NCBI GenBank assembly: GCA_045658305.1
Contig: JAZOUT010000119.1
Coordinates: forward strand, 1-53,968
From: Aphodosoma sp045658305
GTDB taxonomy: Bacteria; Bacteroidota; Bacteroidia; Bacteroidales; Paludibacteraceae
DNA length: 53,968 bases
Direction: 5' to 3'
The notes under the pieces: model-generated
What the model was told of the DNA's origin: nothing
Seen by the model: only the letters and a program-made list of their open reading frames with translations
The model's database searches: none
Position numbers and translations under genes: made by a program
Shown here: positions 8,027-15,244 of the stretch, one piece after another
Position numbering within the stretch: position 1 is the first letter of the stretch
How the letters are laid out: each line of letters opens with the position of its first letter

Positions 8027-8743
8027 ATGCTTTTGTTACAAGAAACACAAATGGTGGCAACAATGGCTGCCGACACATTGAATGCTATGGCTCCAGTGGT
8101 TGAAGAGCCAGCAAAACTTAACTTTTTTGAGATGTGCCTCAAAGGAGGTTGGATTATGATTCCGCTTGCGTTGATGCTCATTTTTGCTATTTATATTTTT
8201 ATTGAGCGTTTGATTGTTACACGTCAAGCATCGAAAGAGGATGCTACGTTTATGAATCGTATAAAAGATTATATCTACGATGGTAAACTTGATGCTGCAT
8301 TGAAACTCTGTCGTGATACACAATCACCATCGGCACGTATGATAGAGAAGGGTATTTCGCGTCTTGGTCGTCCGATGTCGGATGTGTTGGTGGCTATTGA
8401 GAATGTTGGTAATATTGAAATTGCAAAACTTGAAAAAGGACTTTCGTTGTTGGCTACAATTTCGGGAGGAGCACCCATGTTAGGTTTTTTGGGTACAGTG
8501 ATGGGTATGGTTAAGGCGTTCTTTGAAATGGAGCAAGCTGGCGGTAATACAATCAACCTTAGTCAATTGTCGGGTGGTATCTATACTGCAATGGTTACAA
8601 CAGTAGCTGGTCTTATTGTTGGTGTTTGTGCTTATTTTGCATATAACTATCTTGTAGGTAGAGTGAATGAAGTGATGCGTCGTCTTGAAATGCGCAGTAT
8701 GGAATTCCTTGATTTGCTTAACGAACCAGCAGCAGGTAAATAA
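8027..8743 (+). CDS. exbB: ExbB/TolQ/MotA family proton channel subunit
   Basis: Inner-membrane subunit that, with the ExbD partner encoded next, uses the proton gradient to drive a TonB- or TolA-type protein. The 238-residue product has a short N-terminus, one hydrophobic segment (about residues 45-65), a long cytoplasmic loop and two further membrane segments. These carry the family motifs MLGFLGTVMGMVKAF (about 150-165) and GGIYTAMVTTVAGLIVG (about 185-202). It is followed by exbD and a TonB/TolA-like gene. The symbol is by family; TolQ cannot be excluded. Confidence 0.9.
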   Translation: MLLLQETQMVATMAADTLNAMAPVVEEPAKLNFFEMCLKGGWIMIPLALMLIFAIYIFIERLIVTRQASKEDATFMNRIKDYIYDGKLDAALKLCRDTQSPSARMIEKGISRLGRPMSDVLVAIENVGNIEIAKLEKGLSLLATISGGAPMLGFLGTVMGMVKAFFEMEQAGGNTINLSQLSGGIYTAMVTTVAGLIVGVCAYFAYNYLVGRVNEVMRRLEMRSMEFLDLLNEPAAGK

Positions 8744-8811
8744 TTAATGCATAATGCACAATGCACAATGCATAATTAGTCTTTCGGATTTAATTATGAA
8801 TTATGAATTGA
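8744..8811. repeat. heptamer repeats between exbB and exbD
   Basis: The gap contains TGCATAA-TGCACAA-TGCACAA-TGCATAA (7-bp period) and then TAATTAT-GAATTAT-GAATT (a different heptamer). Both unrelated arrays lie inside an operon, directly before the exbD start. Confidence 0.75.
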
Positions 8812-8818
8812 AAAAATT

Positions 8819-9232
8819 ATGGCTTTAAAGAAATCAAATAAAATAGATTCGTCATTTTCGATGTCGTCGATGACCGACATTATCTTTTTGTTGCTATTGT
8901 TTTTTATGATAGCATCGACAATGTCGGCTCCAAACGATATGAAAGTGAATTTGCCTCAAAGTTCGGCAAAGACAGCAACAAAGGCAAAAATTGTTAAGAT
9001 AGGCATTAATGCAGAAGGTGAATATAGTATTGCAGATAATGGTTCAGAACCACGTGCTGTGCACTTTGAAGAGATAGAACCATATCTTCAAACTGTGTAT
9101 GCCGCAGATTCGACTACATATGTGGCATTGCATGCGGATGAATTGGTGCCTTATCGTGAAATTGTGAAAATACTTGATATAGCTAACGAGAATCGCCTTA
9201 AATTGGTGATAGCTACAAAAGTAAAGGAATGA
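8819..9232 (+). CDS. exbD: ExbD/TolR family biopolymer transport protein
   Basis: 137 residues with the usual ExbD layout: a short cytoplasmic N-terminus, one membrane helix beginning SSMTDIIFLLLLFFMIAS (about residues 16-33) with the proton-carrying Asp of the TDI motif, and a periplasmic domain. It partners the ExbB protein encoded upstream. Its last four bases (ATGA) overlap the start of the TonB/TolA-like gene, a sign of translational coupling. Confidence 0.93.
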   Translation: MALKKSNKIDSSFSMSSMTDIIFLLLLFFMIASTMSAPNDMKVNLPQSSAKTATKAKIVKIGINAEGEYSIADNGSEPRAVHFEEIEPYLQTVYAADSTTYVALHADELVPYREIVKILDIANENRLKLVIATKVKE

Positions 9233-10053
9233 TGAAAATTCAAAAATCAGAAATACAATCGGCTATTGCCACTGCTATAATCTGTATCATCATTTTGCTG
9301 ATATTGATATTCTGCGGAATGACAGCACATAAGAATGAGATGGATGAGGGGGTGATGGTTTCGTTGGGTTATGTTGAAGATGGATTTGGTGAAAGTATTC
9401 CTAATTCTACTCCAACACCAGAAGCTACTCTTGTGCCTATTCCAACACCTCAGCCTGCTGCTCCAGAGATGTCATCTCCATCGAAAGAAGATTTGATGAC
9501 ACAAGAAGACCCATCGGTGGCACTTGAAGCTGAGAAAAAACGCAAAGAGGCTGAAGAAGCAGCTCGTCGTCGTGCAGAAGAAGAGCGTATTGCTCGTGAA
9601 AAAGCAGATCAAGAACGTATTGCACGTGAAAAGGCCGCAGAGGAAGCTCGTATAAAAGCAGAGCAAGAGGCAAAGAAGAATCAAGCAAGTAGTCTAACAG
9701 GTTCGGCATTCCAAAATATGGGTAAAGGTCAGGGACAAACTAAAGGAGAAGCACAACAGGGTAATCCTGTAGGTCAGGGTTCTCAAGGGGGGCATTCTTG
9801 GTCGCTTAATGGGCGTAATTTGTTAGGTACATTGGCACAGCCTTCATATCAAGGAAATGAAGAAGGGCGTATTGTGGTAGAAATTCGTGTAGATGCATCA
9901 GGTAATGTTGTTTCTGCTGCTATTACTAAAGGTACTACGATAACTAATGAAACATTGCGAAATGCTGCAGTTGTAGCAGCAAAGAAAAATAAATTTTCGA
10001 CAGGTGGCGGTGTTGCAATTGGTACAATTACTTATAATTTTAGGTTAAATTAA
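9229..10053 (+). CDS. TonB/TolA-like energy transducer
   Basis: 274 residues: a single N-terminal membrane helix (about residues 12-33), a Pro-rich stretch (about 60-80), and a charged alpha-helical segment rich in Glu, Arg, Lys and Ala (about 95-150) that resembles TolA domain II. A Gly/Gln-rich linker follows, then a C-terminal TonB-type domain (about 185-274, containing GRIVVEIRVDASGNV). It would span the periplasm and pass force from ExbBD to outer-membrane partners. The TolA-like stalk with a TonB-like tip makes the Tol versus TonB assignment open. Confidence 0.85.
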   Translation: MMKIQKSEIQSAIATAIICIIILLILIFCGMTAHKNEMDEGVMVSLGYVEDGFGESIPNSTPTPEATLVPIPTPQPAAPEMSSPSKEDLMTQEDPSVALEAEKKRKEAEEAARRRAEEERIAREKADQERIAREKAAEEARIKAEQEAKKNQASSLTGSAFQNMGKGQGQTKGEAQQGNPVGQGSQGGHSWSLNGRNLLGTLAQPSYQGNEEGRIVVEIRVDASGNVVSAAITKGTTITNETLRNAAVVAAKKNKFSTGGGVAIGTITYNFRLN

Positions 10054-10117
10054 TTGATTTGAAAGGATAGTAACTATAGTTCTTTCAATTCACAAATTTC
10101 AATACATAACTAATACT

Positions 10118-10660
10118 ATGGTTTATTTATTTTTAGGTACTGGCTTCGAAGAGGTTGAAGCGGTAGCAACGATTGATGTTTTGCGTCGTGCTGAGGTTGA
10201 ACTTACAACTGTTTCTGTGATGAATGAACGTTCGGTAGAAGGTGCTCATGGAGTGCGTATCGAAGCCGATAAAATGTTTGATGAAGTAGATTGTACTAAT
10301 GCAGAAATGCTTATACTTCCGGGAGGTATGCCAGGCACGTTGAATCTTGGAGCACATGAAGGTTTGGTAGCTGCTATTCGTGAACAAAACAAGAAGGGGC
10401 GTTGGATTGCGGCTATATGTGCGGCTCCATCAATACTTGGTAAAATGCATCTTTTGCGCAATTTGCAAGCAGTTTGTTATCCTGGTTTTGAGGACCAATT
10501 GGAAGAGGCGTTTGTGTCGAAAGAGCGCGTAATGGTGTCTGGTAATGTAGTTACTTCACGTGGACCAGGATGTACTATAGAATTTGCGCTTCAACTTGCA
10601 ACAATTCTTAAAGGGGAAGATGTGGCAAAATCAGTTGCTGAAGGTATGCTTGTGAAATAA
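10118..10660 (+). CDS. DJ-1/PfpI family protein (YajL/ThiJ type)
   Basis: 180 residues, the length of DJ-1 proteins. It has the conserved acidic residue in FEEVEAVATIDVLRRA near residue 15, the LPGGMPGT loop near 65, the nucleophile Cys in AAICAAPSILG near 105 and VTSRGPGCTIEFAL near 150. Family members protect against reactive carbonyls or act as glyoxalases or deglycases; which activity applies here is not resolvable. The gene follows the TonB-like gene by 64 bases and is closed by a perfect terminator. Confidence 0.92.
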   Translation: MVYLFLGTGFEEVEAVATIDVLRRAEVELTTVSVMNERSVEGAHGVRIEADKMFDEVDCTNAEMLILPGGMPGTLNLGAHEGLVAAIREQNKKGRWIAAICAAPSILGKMHLLRNLQAVCYPGFEDQLEEAFVSKERVMVSGNVVTSRGPGCTIEFALQLATILKGEDVAKSVAEGMLVK

Positions 10661-10702
10661 TAATAAAAGGTGCAAGGTATTGTGCATCTTATGGTATTAA
10701 TA

Positions 10703-10736
10703 AAAAAGGATGATTTCTTGTGAAATCATCCTTTTT
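10703..10736. terminator. bidirectional terminator, DJ-1 gene / secG
   Basis: Perfect 15-bp stem AAAAAGGATGATTTC / GAAATCATCCTTTTT with loop TTGT. It lies between convergent genes and has T tracts on both strands. Confidence 0.92.
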
Positions 10737-10753
10737 ATGTTTTTGAGAATTTA

Positions 10754-11110
10754 TTATTCTTCAGTTGTTTCAGGTGTAGCTTCTGTAGCTTCAGATGGAA
10801 GCTCAACAGCTGCATCGTCGAAACCAGCAGGAGCTTGAGCAGGCATTTCTACTTGGTCAGCGATTTCTGATGTAGCAGTAGGAGCATCTGTTTTGTGGAA
10901 AGCTGTAGCTGCAACGCAAAGGAGAACGATAATACCGATAAGAGTCCAAGTTGTTTTTTCGAGGAAGTCGGTTGTTTTGCGCACGCCCATGATTTGGTTT
11001 GTTGAAGCAAAATTAGCAGCAAGTCCACCACCTTTTGAATTCTGTACCAATACGATAAGAATCAAAATAACAGCAAGAATAACAATTAAAATTGTAAGAA
11101 GTGAATACAT
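10754..11110 (-). CDS. secG: preprotein translocase subunit SecG
   Basis: Accessory subunit of the SecYEG channel. Two membrane helices are visible (about residues 2-22 and 55-75) around the SecG signature VLVQNSKGGGLAANFAS. An acidic, Ala/Pro/Thr-rich tail of about 40 residues follows, as is common in Bacteroidota. It is the last gene of the - strand run pdxB, regulator, lptE, unknown, secG. Confidence 0.93.
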   Translation of the reverse strand: MYSLLTILIVILAVILILIVLVQNSKGGGLAANFASTNQIMGVRKTTDFLEKTTWTLIGIIVLLCVAATAFHKTDAPTATSEIADQVEMPAQAPAGFDDAAVELPSEATEATPETTEE

Positions 11111-11116
11111 TTTTTA

Positions 11117-11779
11117 CTACTTTTTATTGTGATTATTTATTATTGTTTCTAAAAATTTAATTTGAAGTGCAAAGTTAGCACTTTTTTTTGGATTATTCAA
11201 ACTTATTGCCCTTAAAATTTCTATTGCCTCTGAATATTTTTGTTCTTTGATAAGTTTTTTTGCGTTTTCTTCGGTTAATTCAGTTGAGATTTGAGGGGTA
11301 TTTGTTGTTGTATTAGTTGGATAATCTGTTTTGTTTGGTGTGTTTTGTGTCTCATATTTTTTGTTTTGGGTAGTTTGTCGTGCGAGACGGGCAGCTTTGA
11401 GTTGTGCTGCAAGTTGTTGTAGAGATTGTTTTTGTTCAGGATTCTGTTCTAATGTGAAATAGTCGGGAGTTGAGAGTTGAAAGCTGAGAGCTGAGAGTTG
11501 AGAATTATTTATTTCGTTTTTTTCTTTTTGTGTGTCATTTGTTGTGTTATTGTTAGTAAGGTAGTTGTAGAAGAGGCGGCGGTTGGATATGTGCATGCCG
11601 TATTTCATCAATTCGTTTTCGAAGATTGCGTCGTCGTTGATGTATAGAGAGCGGAGATAAATCCAATGTAGAGATTCGGAATAGGGATATATTTCTACTA
11701 AATGACGCAATTCATTGCTCGAGGCGTTGGCTACGAGTTCGGGATTGGTTAGGTATTTTGTAATTTCTGTACGGTTCAT
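11117..11779 (-). CDS. conserved hypothetical protein between lptE and secG
   Basis: 220 residues, no signal peptide. The N-terminal region (about residues 1-70, NELRHLVEIYPYSESLHWIY) looks helical, and the C-terminal 45 residues (LTEENAKKLIKEQKYSEAIEILRAI) resemble one TPR-like helical pair. The middle is low-complexity: Asn/Thr/Gln-rich with NNSQLSALSFQLSTPDYF. This segment is encoded by a degenerate heptamer repeat (11467-11505), so part of the linker probably arose from repeat DNA. A gene of this kind commonly lies between lptE and secG in Bacteroidales, to my knowledge; function unknown. Confidence 0.75.
   Translation of the reverse strand: MNRTEITKYLTNPELVANASSNELRHLVEIYPYSESLHWIYLRSLYINDDAIFENELMKYGMHISNRRLFYNYLTNNNTTNDTQKEKNEINNSQLSALSFQLSTPDYFTLEQNPEQKQSLQQLAAQLKAARLARQTTQNKKYETQNTPNKTDYPTNTTTNTPQISTELTEENAKKLIKEQKYSEAIEILRAISLNNPKKSANFALQIKFLETIINNHNKK
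11467..11505. repeat. heptamer repeat inside a coding region
   Basis: GAGTTGA-GAGTTGA-AAGCTGA-GAGCTGA-GAGTTGA-GAATT shows a clean 7-bp period inside the reading frame of the lptE-secG spacer gene. Confidence 0.75.
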
Positions 11780-11825
11780 ATCTTTGTTTACACTTGGTAG
11801 TCAGCAGATAACTATCTGATGTTTT

Positions 11826-12329
11826 TTACCAATTGGCTACGGTGGCATTGAAAATTTGGTCGATAATTTCTTCTATCATTTCATCGATGAGGGTATCTTG
11901 TACGTCGTTTAGTGTGCTTGAACTTGGGAATGTGCGGTTGGCTGAGTAGTTATTGTCTGTTTCTTCGCCTGTAATGTTGTTGATAAAATGCACTTTAACA
12001 GTGAGGGTTAGACGGTTTTCGGCAGCCAATGCGTTAGCACCTACCGAGAGAGGTACGAGATTGTAGCCAGTGATTGCACCGGAAATATCGAGGTCTCCAC
12101 CTGCACTAACTATGTTTAAGCGAGTTTGAGAGGCGTAGATGTTATTTAGTTCATCGTTGAACTTGGTAGTTAGAGGAGGATATACTAATGCTGCATTGTT
12201 GGGAAATTCGGCAATAGATATGCTTTTGGTTTTGGAATAGTCGATACTTGCTCCATTGAATTTATAGGAAATGGTGCATGATGCTGCGAGTATGATTGTT
12301 AGTATTGTGAGAGTTATTATGCGTTTCAT
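11826..12329 (-). CDS. lptE: LptE-like LPS-assembly lipoprotein
   Basis: 167 residues with a lipoprotein signal (MKRIITLTILTIILAASC, lipobox AASC), then the FNGASIDYSKTKSISIAEFPN start typical of Bacteroidota LptE. In the family LptE plugs the LptD barrel that inserts LPS into the outer membrane. The start codon overlaps the stop of the upstream AAA+ regulator by one base (TAATG). The assignment rests on the N-terminal pattern, length and operon context. Confidence 0.85.
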   Translation of the reverse strand: MKRIITLTILTIILAASCTISYKFNGASIDYSKTKSISIAEFPNNAALVYPPLTTKFNDELNNIYASQTRLNIVSAGGDLDISGAITGYNLVPLSVGANALAAENRLTLTVKVHFINNITGEETDNNYSANRTFPSSSTLNDVQDTLIDEMIEEIIDQIFNATVANW

Positions 12330-13588
12330 TATTCAAGTCCGTATTCTTTGATTCGACGATAGAGTGTGCGTTGAGAGATGTTGAGTTCTTCGGCTGCTCG
12401 GCGACGATTGCCATTGTACTTTTCGAGAGCTCGTATAATCATGTCGCGTTCGGCATCGGTGAGCGAGAGTGATTCTTCAATATATTCTTCTGTGTCTTCT
12501 ACTGCTGTGTTGGCATCCACGAAGTGAGATTGATGTGAGGTGTGCGGCGTATGTACAATGTTTAAGCGTTCTGATTCGTGATGAACTGGTGTAGGATAGT
12601 AGGTAGGTTCGGTGTGAATAGGTTGTGCTACATGTTCAGTTGTGCGGTTGGCCATAAGATCGGCAATTACCTTTTTCATTTCAGCCATATCTTTTTTCAT
12701 GTCAAATAAGACTTGGTAGAGAATTTCGCGTTCGTTGGCGAATGAACGTTCTTCATGGCGTTGTTGCTGGCTGAATAGAGTAGGTAGGCTGCTTTCGTGT
12801 TGTTGAGGTAAGTAGTTTTGTAGAGTAATGCCGTCAATTTCGCGTTCTTGTTCGATTACGGAAATTTGTTCAGTTACGTTTTTGAGTTGGCGTACATTGC
12901 CTCTCCAATAGTAGTTTTCGAGAATATTTTGAGCCTCAGGTGTGAGTTTAATCACAGGCATTTTGTATTTTTCGGCAAAGTCGGTGGCGAATCGACGGAA
13001 CAAGAGAGGAATATCCTCCTTGCGTTCGCGCAATGGTGGGATGTGGATAGGTACAGCGTTGAGACGATAGTAGAGGTCTTCACGGAAACGGCCATCGGTA
13101 ATGGCTTGTAGCATGTCTACATTGGTAGCAGCTACAACGCGGACATTGGTTTTTTGTACTTTAGATGAGCCTACGCGCATAAATTCGCCTGCTTCGAGCA
13201 CACGTAATAGGCGTACTTGGGTGGATAGGGGTAGTTCGCCTACTTCGTCGAGGAAGATAGTGCCTCCGTTGGCTTCTTCGAAGTAGCCTTTGCGGTCGGA
13301 TGTGGCACTGGTGAAAGCACCTTTCTCGTGTCCGAAGAGTTCGGAGTCGATAGTGCCTTCAGGTATTGCACCGCAGTTGACAGCGATGTATTTATTGTGT
13401 TTGCGTGCGCTGTATTGGTGGATGATTTGAGGGAAATTTTCTTTACCTACACCGCTTTCGCCCTGAATGAGGACAGAGAGGTCGGTGTTGGCTACTTGTA
13501 CGGCAGTGTCGATGGCACGATTGAGAGCTGAGGATAGTCCTATGATGCCAAATCGTTGTTTAACAGCTTGTATATCTTTTAAATCCAT
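12329..13588 (-). CDS. AAA+ sigma-54-type activator with Fis-like HTH, no receiver domain
   Basis: 419 residues. The AAA+ domain begins almost at the N-terminus (Walker A GESGVGKE near residue 43; Walker B GTIFLDEVGELP near 110; RLNAVPIHIPPLRERKEDI near 190). There is no response-receiver or other sensor domain. A variable linker (about 260-370) is followed by a Fis-type helix-turn-helix (DAERDMIIRALEKYNGNRRRAAEELNISQRTLYRRI). The L1 loop reads GAFTSA where the family motif for sigma-54 contact is GAFTGA. It may still act with sigma-54, or may have drifted. It sits between pdxB and lptE. Regulated genes are unknown; no convincing -24/-12 promoter was seen in the window. Confidence 0.88.
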   Translation of the reverse strand: MDLKDIQAVKQRFGIIGLSSALNRAIDTAVQVANTDLSVLIQGESGVGKENFPQIIHQYSARKHNKYIAVNCGAIPEGTIDSELFGHEKGAFTSATSDRKGYFEEANGGTIFLDEVGELPLSTQVRLLRVLEAGEFMRVGSSKVQKTNVRVVAATNVDMLQAITDGRFREDLYYRLNAVPIHIPPLRERKEDIPLLFRRFATDFAEKYKMPVIKLTPEAQNILENYYWRGNVRQLKNVTEQISVIEQEREIDGITLQNYLPQQHESSLPTLFSQQQRHEERSFANEREILYQVLFDMKKDMAEMKKVIADLMANRTTEHVAQPIHTEPTYYPTPVHHESERLNIVHTPHTSHQSHFVDANTAVEDTEEYIEESLSLTDAERDMIIRALEKYNGNRRRAAEELNISQRTLYRRIKEYGLE

Positions 13589-13600
13589 GATTTTGTATTT

Positions 13601-13631
13601 TTGTTAATAGTCAACAGTTAACTGTTGCTAT
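13601..13631. repeat. palindrome/heptamer remnant between pdxB and regulator
   Basis: The pdxB-regulator gap contains AGTCAAC-AGTTAAC-TGTTGCT, inside which CAACAGTTAACTGTTG (13612-13627) is a perfect 16-bp palindrome. It belongs to the AGTCAAC heptamer family also seen at 16968-17080. Confidence 0.5.
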
Positions 13632-14654
13632 TTAGTATTTATTTTCAATTTTTAATTCTCGTCGGATGGGGTAGTTGCTTCTGAAGTGTTCGAATTTTTC
13701 GGGTTCGGATTTTAGGGTGTTGCTATCGGCGAGGATGTTGTAGTTTTGGAGTAGTTGGTCTTTGAGTGTGTCGCCTGTAGCGGTTGTAGTTGATTTTGGC
13801 GGTAGTCCTTTGATTGTTTCAGGTTGAATGTTGAAGAAATTGGCTACAGCTTGTACTACTTGTTGTGTGGCATTGAGTTTTCCGTCTGCTGAGTAGCCTG
13901 CGATGTGTGGTGTAGCGATTAGGGCTTTTGCTCTTAGTTCTGCGTTAGTTTTTGGTTCTCCTGCCCAACAATCTATGGCACATTCGCATTTGCTTTTTAA
14001 TAAAGATTCTTCGTCTATAATCCATCCACGTGCTGCATTTATTATTAGTGTATTTTCTTTTACATGTTTAAAAAATTCTTTTCCTCCAAGGTTGTATGTT
14101 GCAAATTCACCTTTTTGTGTTAGAGGTGTGTGGAATGTGATTATGTCGCATTGGTGAGCAATGGTTTGTAAATCGACATATTGTTCTGGGTTGTTGATAG
14201 CCAATGGTGGGTCGTTGAGTAATATGTTCATTTCCAATAGGCGAGCTAATTGTTCGACTCGTTTGCCAACGTGGCCATGCCCTACGATGCCTATTGTTTT
14301 GCCAGATAGAGAGCAGTTGTGTTTATTAGACCATACAGCAAGTACTGAGCCAACCCATTGGGCTACGGATTCGGCATTGCAACCGGGAGCGTTAGTCCAT
14401 GTGATGTTGTGAGTGTTGCAATAGTTTGTGTCGATGTGGTCGATGCCGATAGTGGCTGTGGCAATGAGTTTTACGTTTGAAGAGTCGAGTAAATCGGCGT
14501 TACACAGAGTGCGGGTACGGATGATGAGGGCATCGGCTGATTTTACTTTTTGTGGAGTAATCTCTTTTGCGTTAAGATATTCAACTTCTGCCACTTTGTC
14601 AAAAGTGCCTTGTATATAGGGTATATTTGCGTCGATTATTATTCTCGGTTTCAT
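13632..14654 (-). CDS. pdxB: 4-phosphoerythronate dehydrogenase
   Basis: NAD-dependent dehydrogenase of the DXP-dependent vitamin B6 pathway, upstream of the PdxJ step encoded at 7274-7987. The 340-residue product starts MKPRIIIDANIPY. It has ATATIGIDHIDT near residue 85, the nucleotide-binding GIVGHGHVGKRV near residue 122 and the late catalytic segment TPHIAGYSADGK near residue 250. The C-terminal extension is typical of PdxB. The promoter directly abuts the start codon (see 14659-14689), suggesting a leaderless or nearly leaderless mRNA. It leads the - strand run that continues through the AAA+ regulator, lptE and secG with gaps of 0-50 bases. Confidence 0.95.
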   Translation of the reverse strand: MKPRIIIDANIPYIQGTFDKVAEVEYLNAKEITPQKVKSADALIIRTRTLCNADLLDSSNVKLIATATIGIDHIDTNYCNTHNITWTNAPGCNAESVAQWVGSVLAVWSNKHNCSLSGKTIGIVGHGHVGKRVEQLARLLEMNILLNDPPLAINNPEQYVDLQTIAHQCDIITFHTPLTQKGEFATYNLGGKEFFKHVKENTLIINAARGWIIDEESLLKSKCECAIDCWAGEPKTNAELRAKALIATPHIAGYSADGKLNATQQVVQAVANFFNIQPETIKGLPPKSTTTATGDTLKDQLLQNYNILADSNTLKSEPEKFEHFRSNYPIRRELKIENKY

Positions 14655-14658
14655 GGTG

Positions 14659-14689
14659 CAAAGTTACAAAAAAAATGTGTATAATACAA
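14659..14689 (-). promoter_or_regulatory. pdxB promoter abutting the start codon
   Basis: On the - strand TAACTTTG (14666-14659) is a perfect -7 element, with ATTG (14690-14687) exactly 20 bases upstream. Only CACC separates the -7 element from the ATG at 14654, so the start site must be at or within about three bases of the start codon. Confidence 0.75.
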
Positions 14690-14779
14690 TAGGTTATACA
14701 TATTTTAAGATGTTTTATATAAGTGTAACGTTTTAGGGCGTTTTGGGATGAGTGTGTGCCAAATTGGCGTGCGGATAAA

Positions 14780-14811
14780 AATAGCCTTCTCGTTTGTGAG
14801 AGAAGGCTATT
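14780..14811 (-). terminator. orphan terminator-like hairpin
   Basis: Arms AATAGCCTTCTC / GAGAAGGCTATT are perfect. Read on the - strand the hairpin is followed by TTTTATCC, so it would stop leftward transcription, yet no recognised - strand gene ends to its right. Confidence 0.55.
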
Positions 14812-14891
14812 GTGTTATTGTGGCGTAAAGGTAGAGAATTGTTTTTTGAATTTGCAAGGGGAGTTGAGATTGGGGTAGGAGGGGATTGCTT

Positions 14892-14961
14892 TATAGTATG
14901 TTTATCCTATGTTTATAGTATATTTATCATATATTTATAGTATATTTATAGTATGTTATAG
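14892..14961. repeat. 11-bp repeat array 1
   Basis: Six to seven consecutive units of TAGTATATTTA and variants (TCCTATGTTTA, TCATATATTTA), strictly 11 bp apart. It lies between the divergent pdxB and rimP promoters. Confidence 0.85.
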
Positions 14962-15038
14962 ATAGGGAGAGGTTAGGTTCTTCGTCAGTTTAGTTGAGAA
15001 ATTGTTTTTGTTCTATATTCTCCCTCTGTCTTTGGCAC

Positions 15039-15061
15039 GTCCCCCCCTATGGTAGGGGGAC
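15039..15061. repeat. GC-rich REP-like palindrome
   Basis: GTCCCCC and GGGGGAC arms around CCCTATGGTA in an otherwise AT-rich spacer, preceded by CTCCCTCTGTCTTTGGCA. The composition contrast suggests a dispersed palindromic element. Only one copy is in the window, so the repeat status is unproven. Confidence 0.45.
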
Positions 15062-15152
15062 AATATTGCGCTATAGTTTTGAGTGTCGATGTTTAGTTTC
15101 GAGGAGATATTTTTATTGATTTTAAATTTTGTTGTAATTTTGTGTTGAAATA

Positions 15153-15184
15153 TTTGGTGGTTAGCGAAATAATTTGTAACTTTG
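15153..15184 (+). promoter_or_regulatory. rimP-nusA-infB promoter
   Basis: TTTG at 15153-15156, a 20-base gap, and TAACTTTG at 15177-15184: a textbook Bacteroidota promoter. The start site would be near 15189, giving a 55-base leader. Confidence 0.82.
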
Positions 15185-15201
15185 CATCGAATTTAAGATA
15201 T

Positions 15202-15224
15202 TGAGGGGACGAGTAGTCCCCTCA
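15202..15224 (+). promoter_or_regulatory. leader hairpin of rimP operon
   Basis: TGAGGGGAC-GAGTA-GTCCCCTCA is a perfect 9-bp GC-rich stem in the middle of the 55-base leader, 20 bases before the rimP ATG. There is no T tract after it, so it is not a terminator. It could stabilise the mRNA or bind a regulator, possibly a product of the operon. Confidence 0.6.
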
Positions 15225-15244
15225 GTTCGTAGTATTAAGTGATT

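Larger units (their letters stand above)
14655..15244. other. divergent intergenic region pdxB / rimP
   Basis: This 590-base region holds the pdxB promoter, an orphan hairpin (14780-14811), an 11-bp repeat array (14892-14961) with its conserved tail (GTTTAGTTGAGAAATTG), a GC-rich palindrome (15039-15061), the rimP promoter and a leader hairpin. No reading frame here looks coding. Confidence 0.7.

Noticed and set aside
14892..14961. Tandem array read as a possible CRISPR
   Set aside because: The unit is 11 bp with no spacers and no cas genes nearby.
15033..15050. TTGGCAC as a sigma-54 -24 element
   Set aside because: No TTGC-like -12 element stands at the required spacing; the bases after it belong to a GC-rich palindrome.
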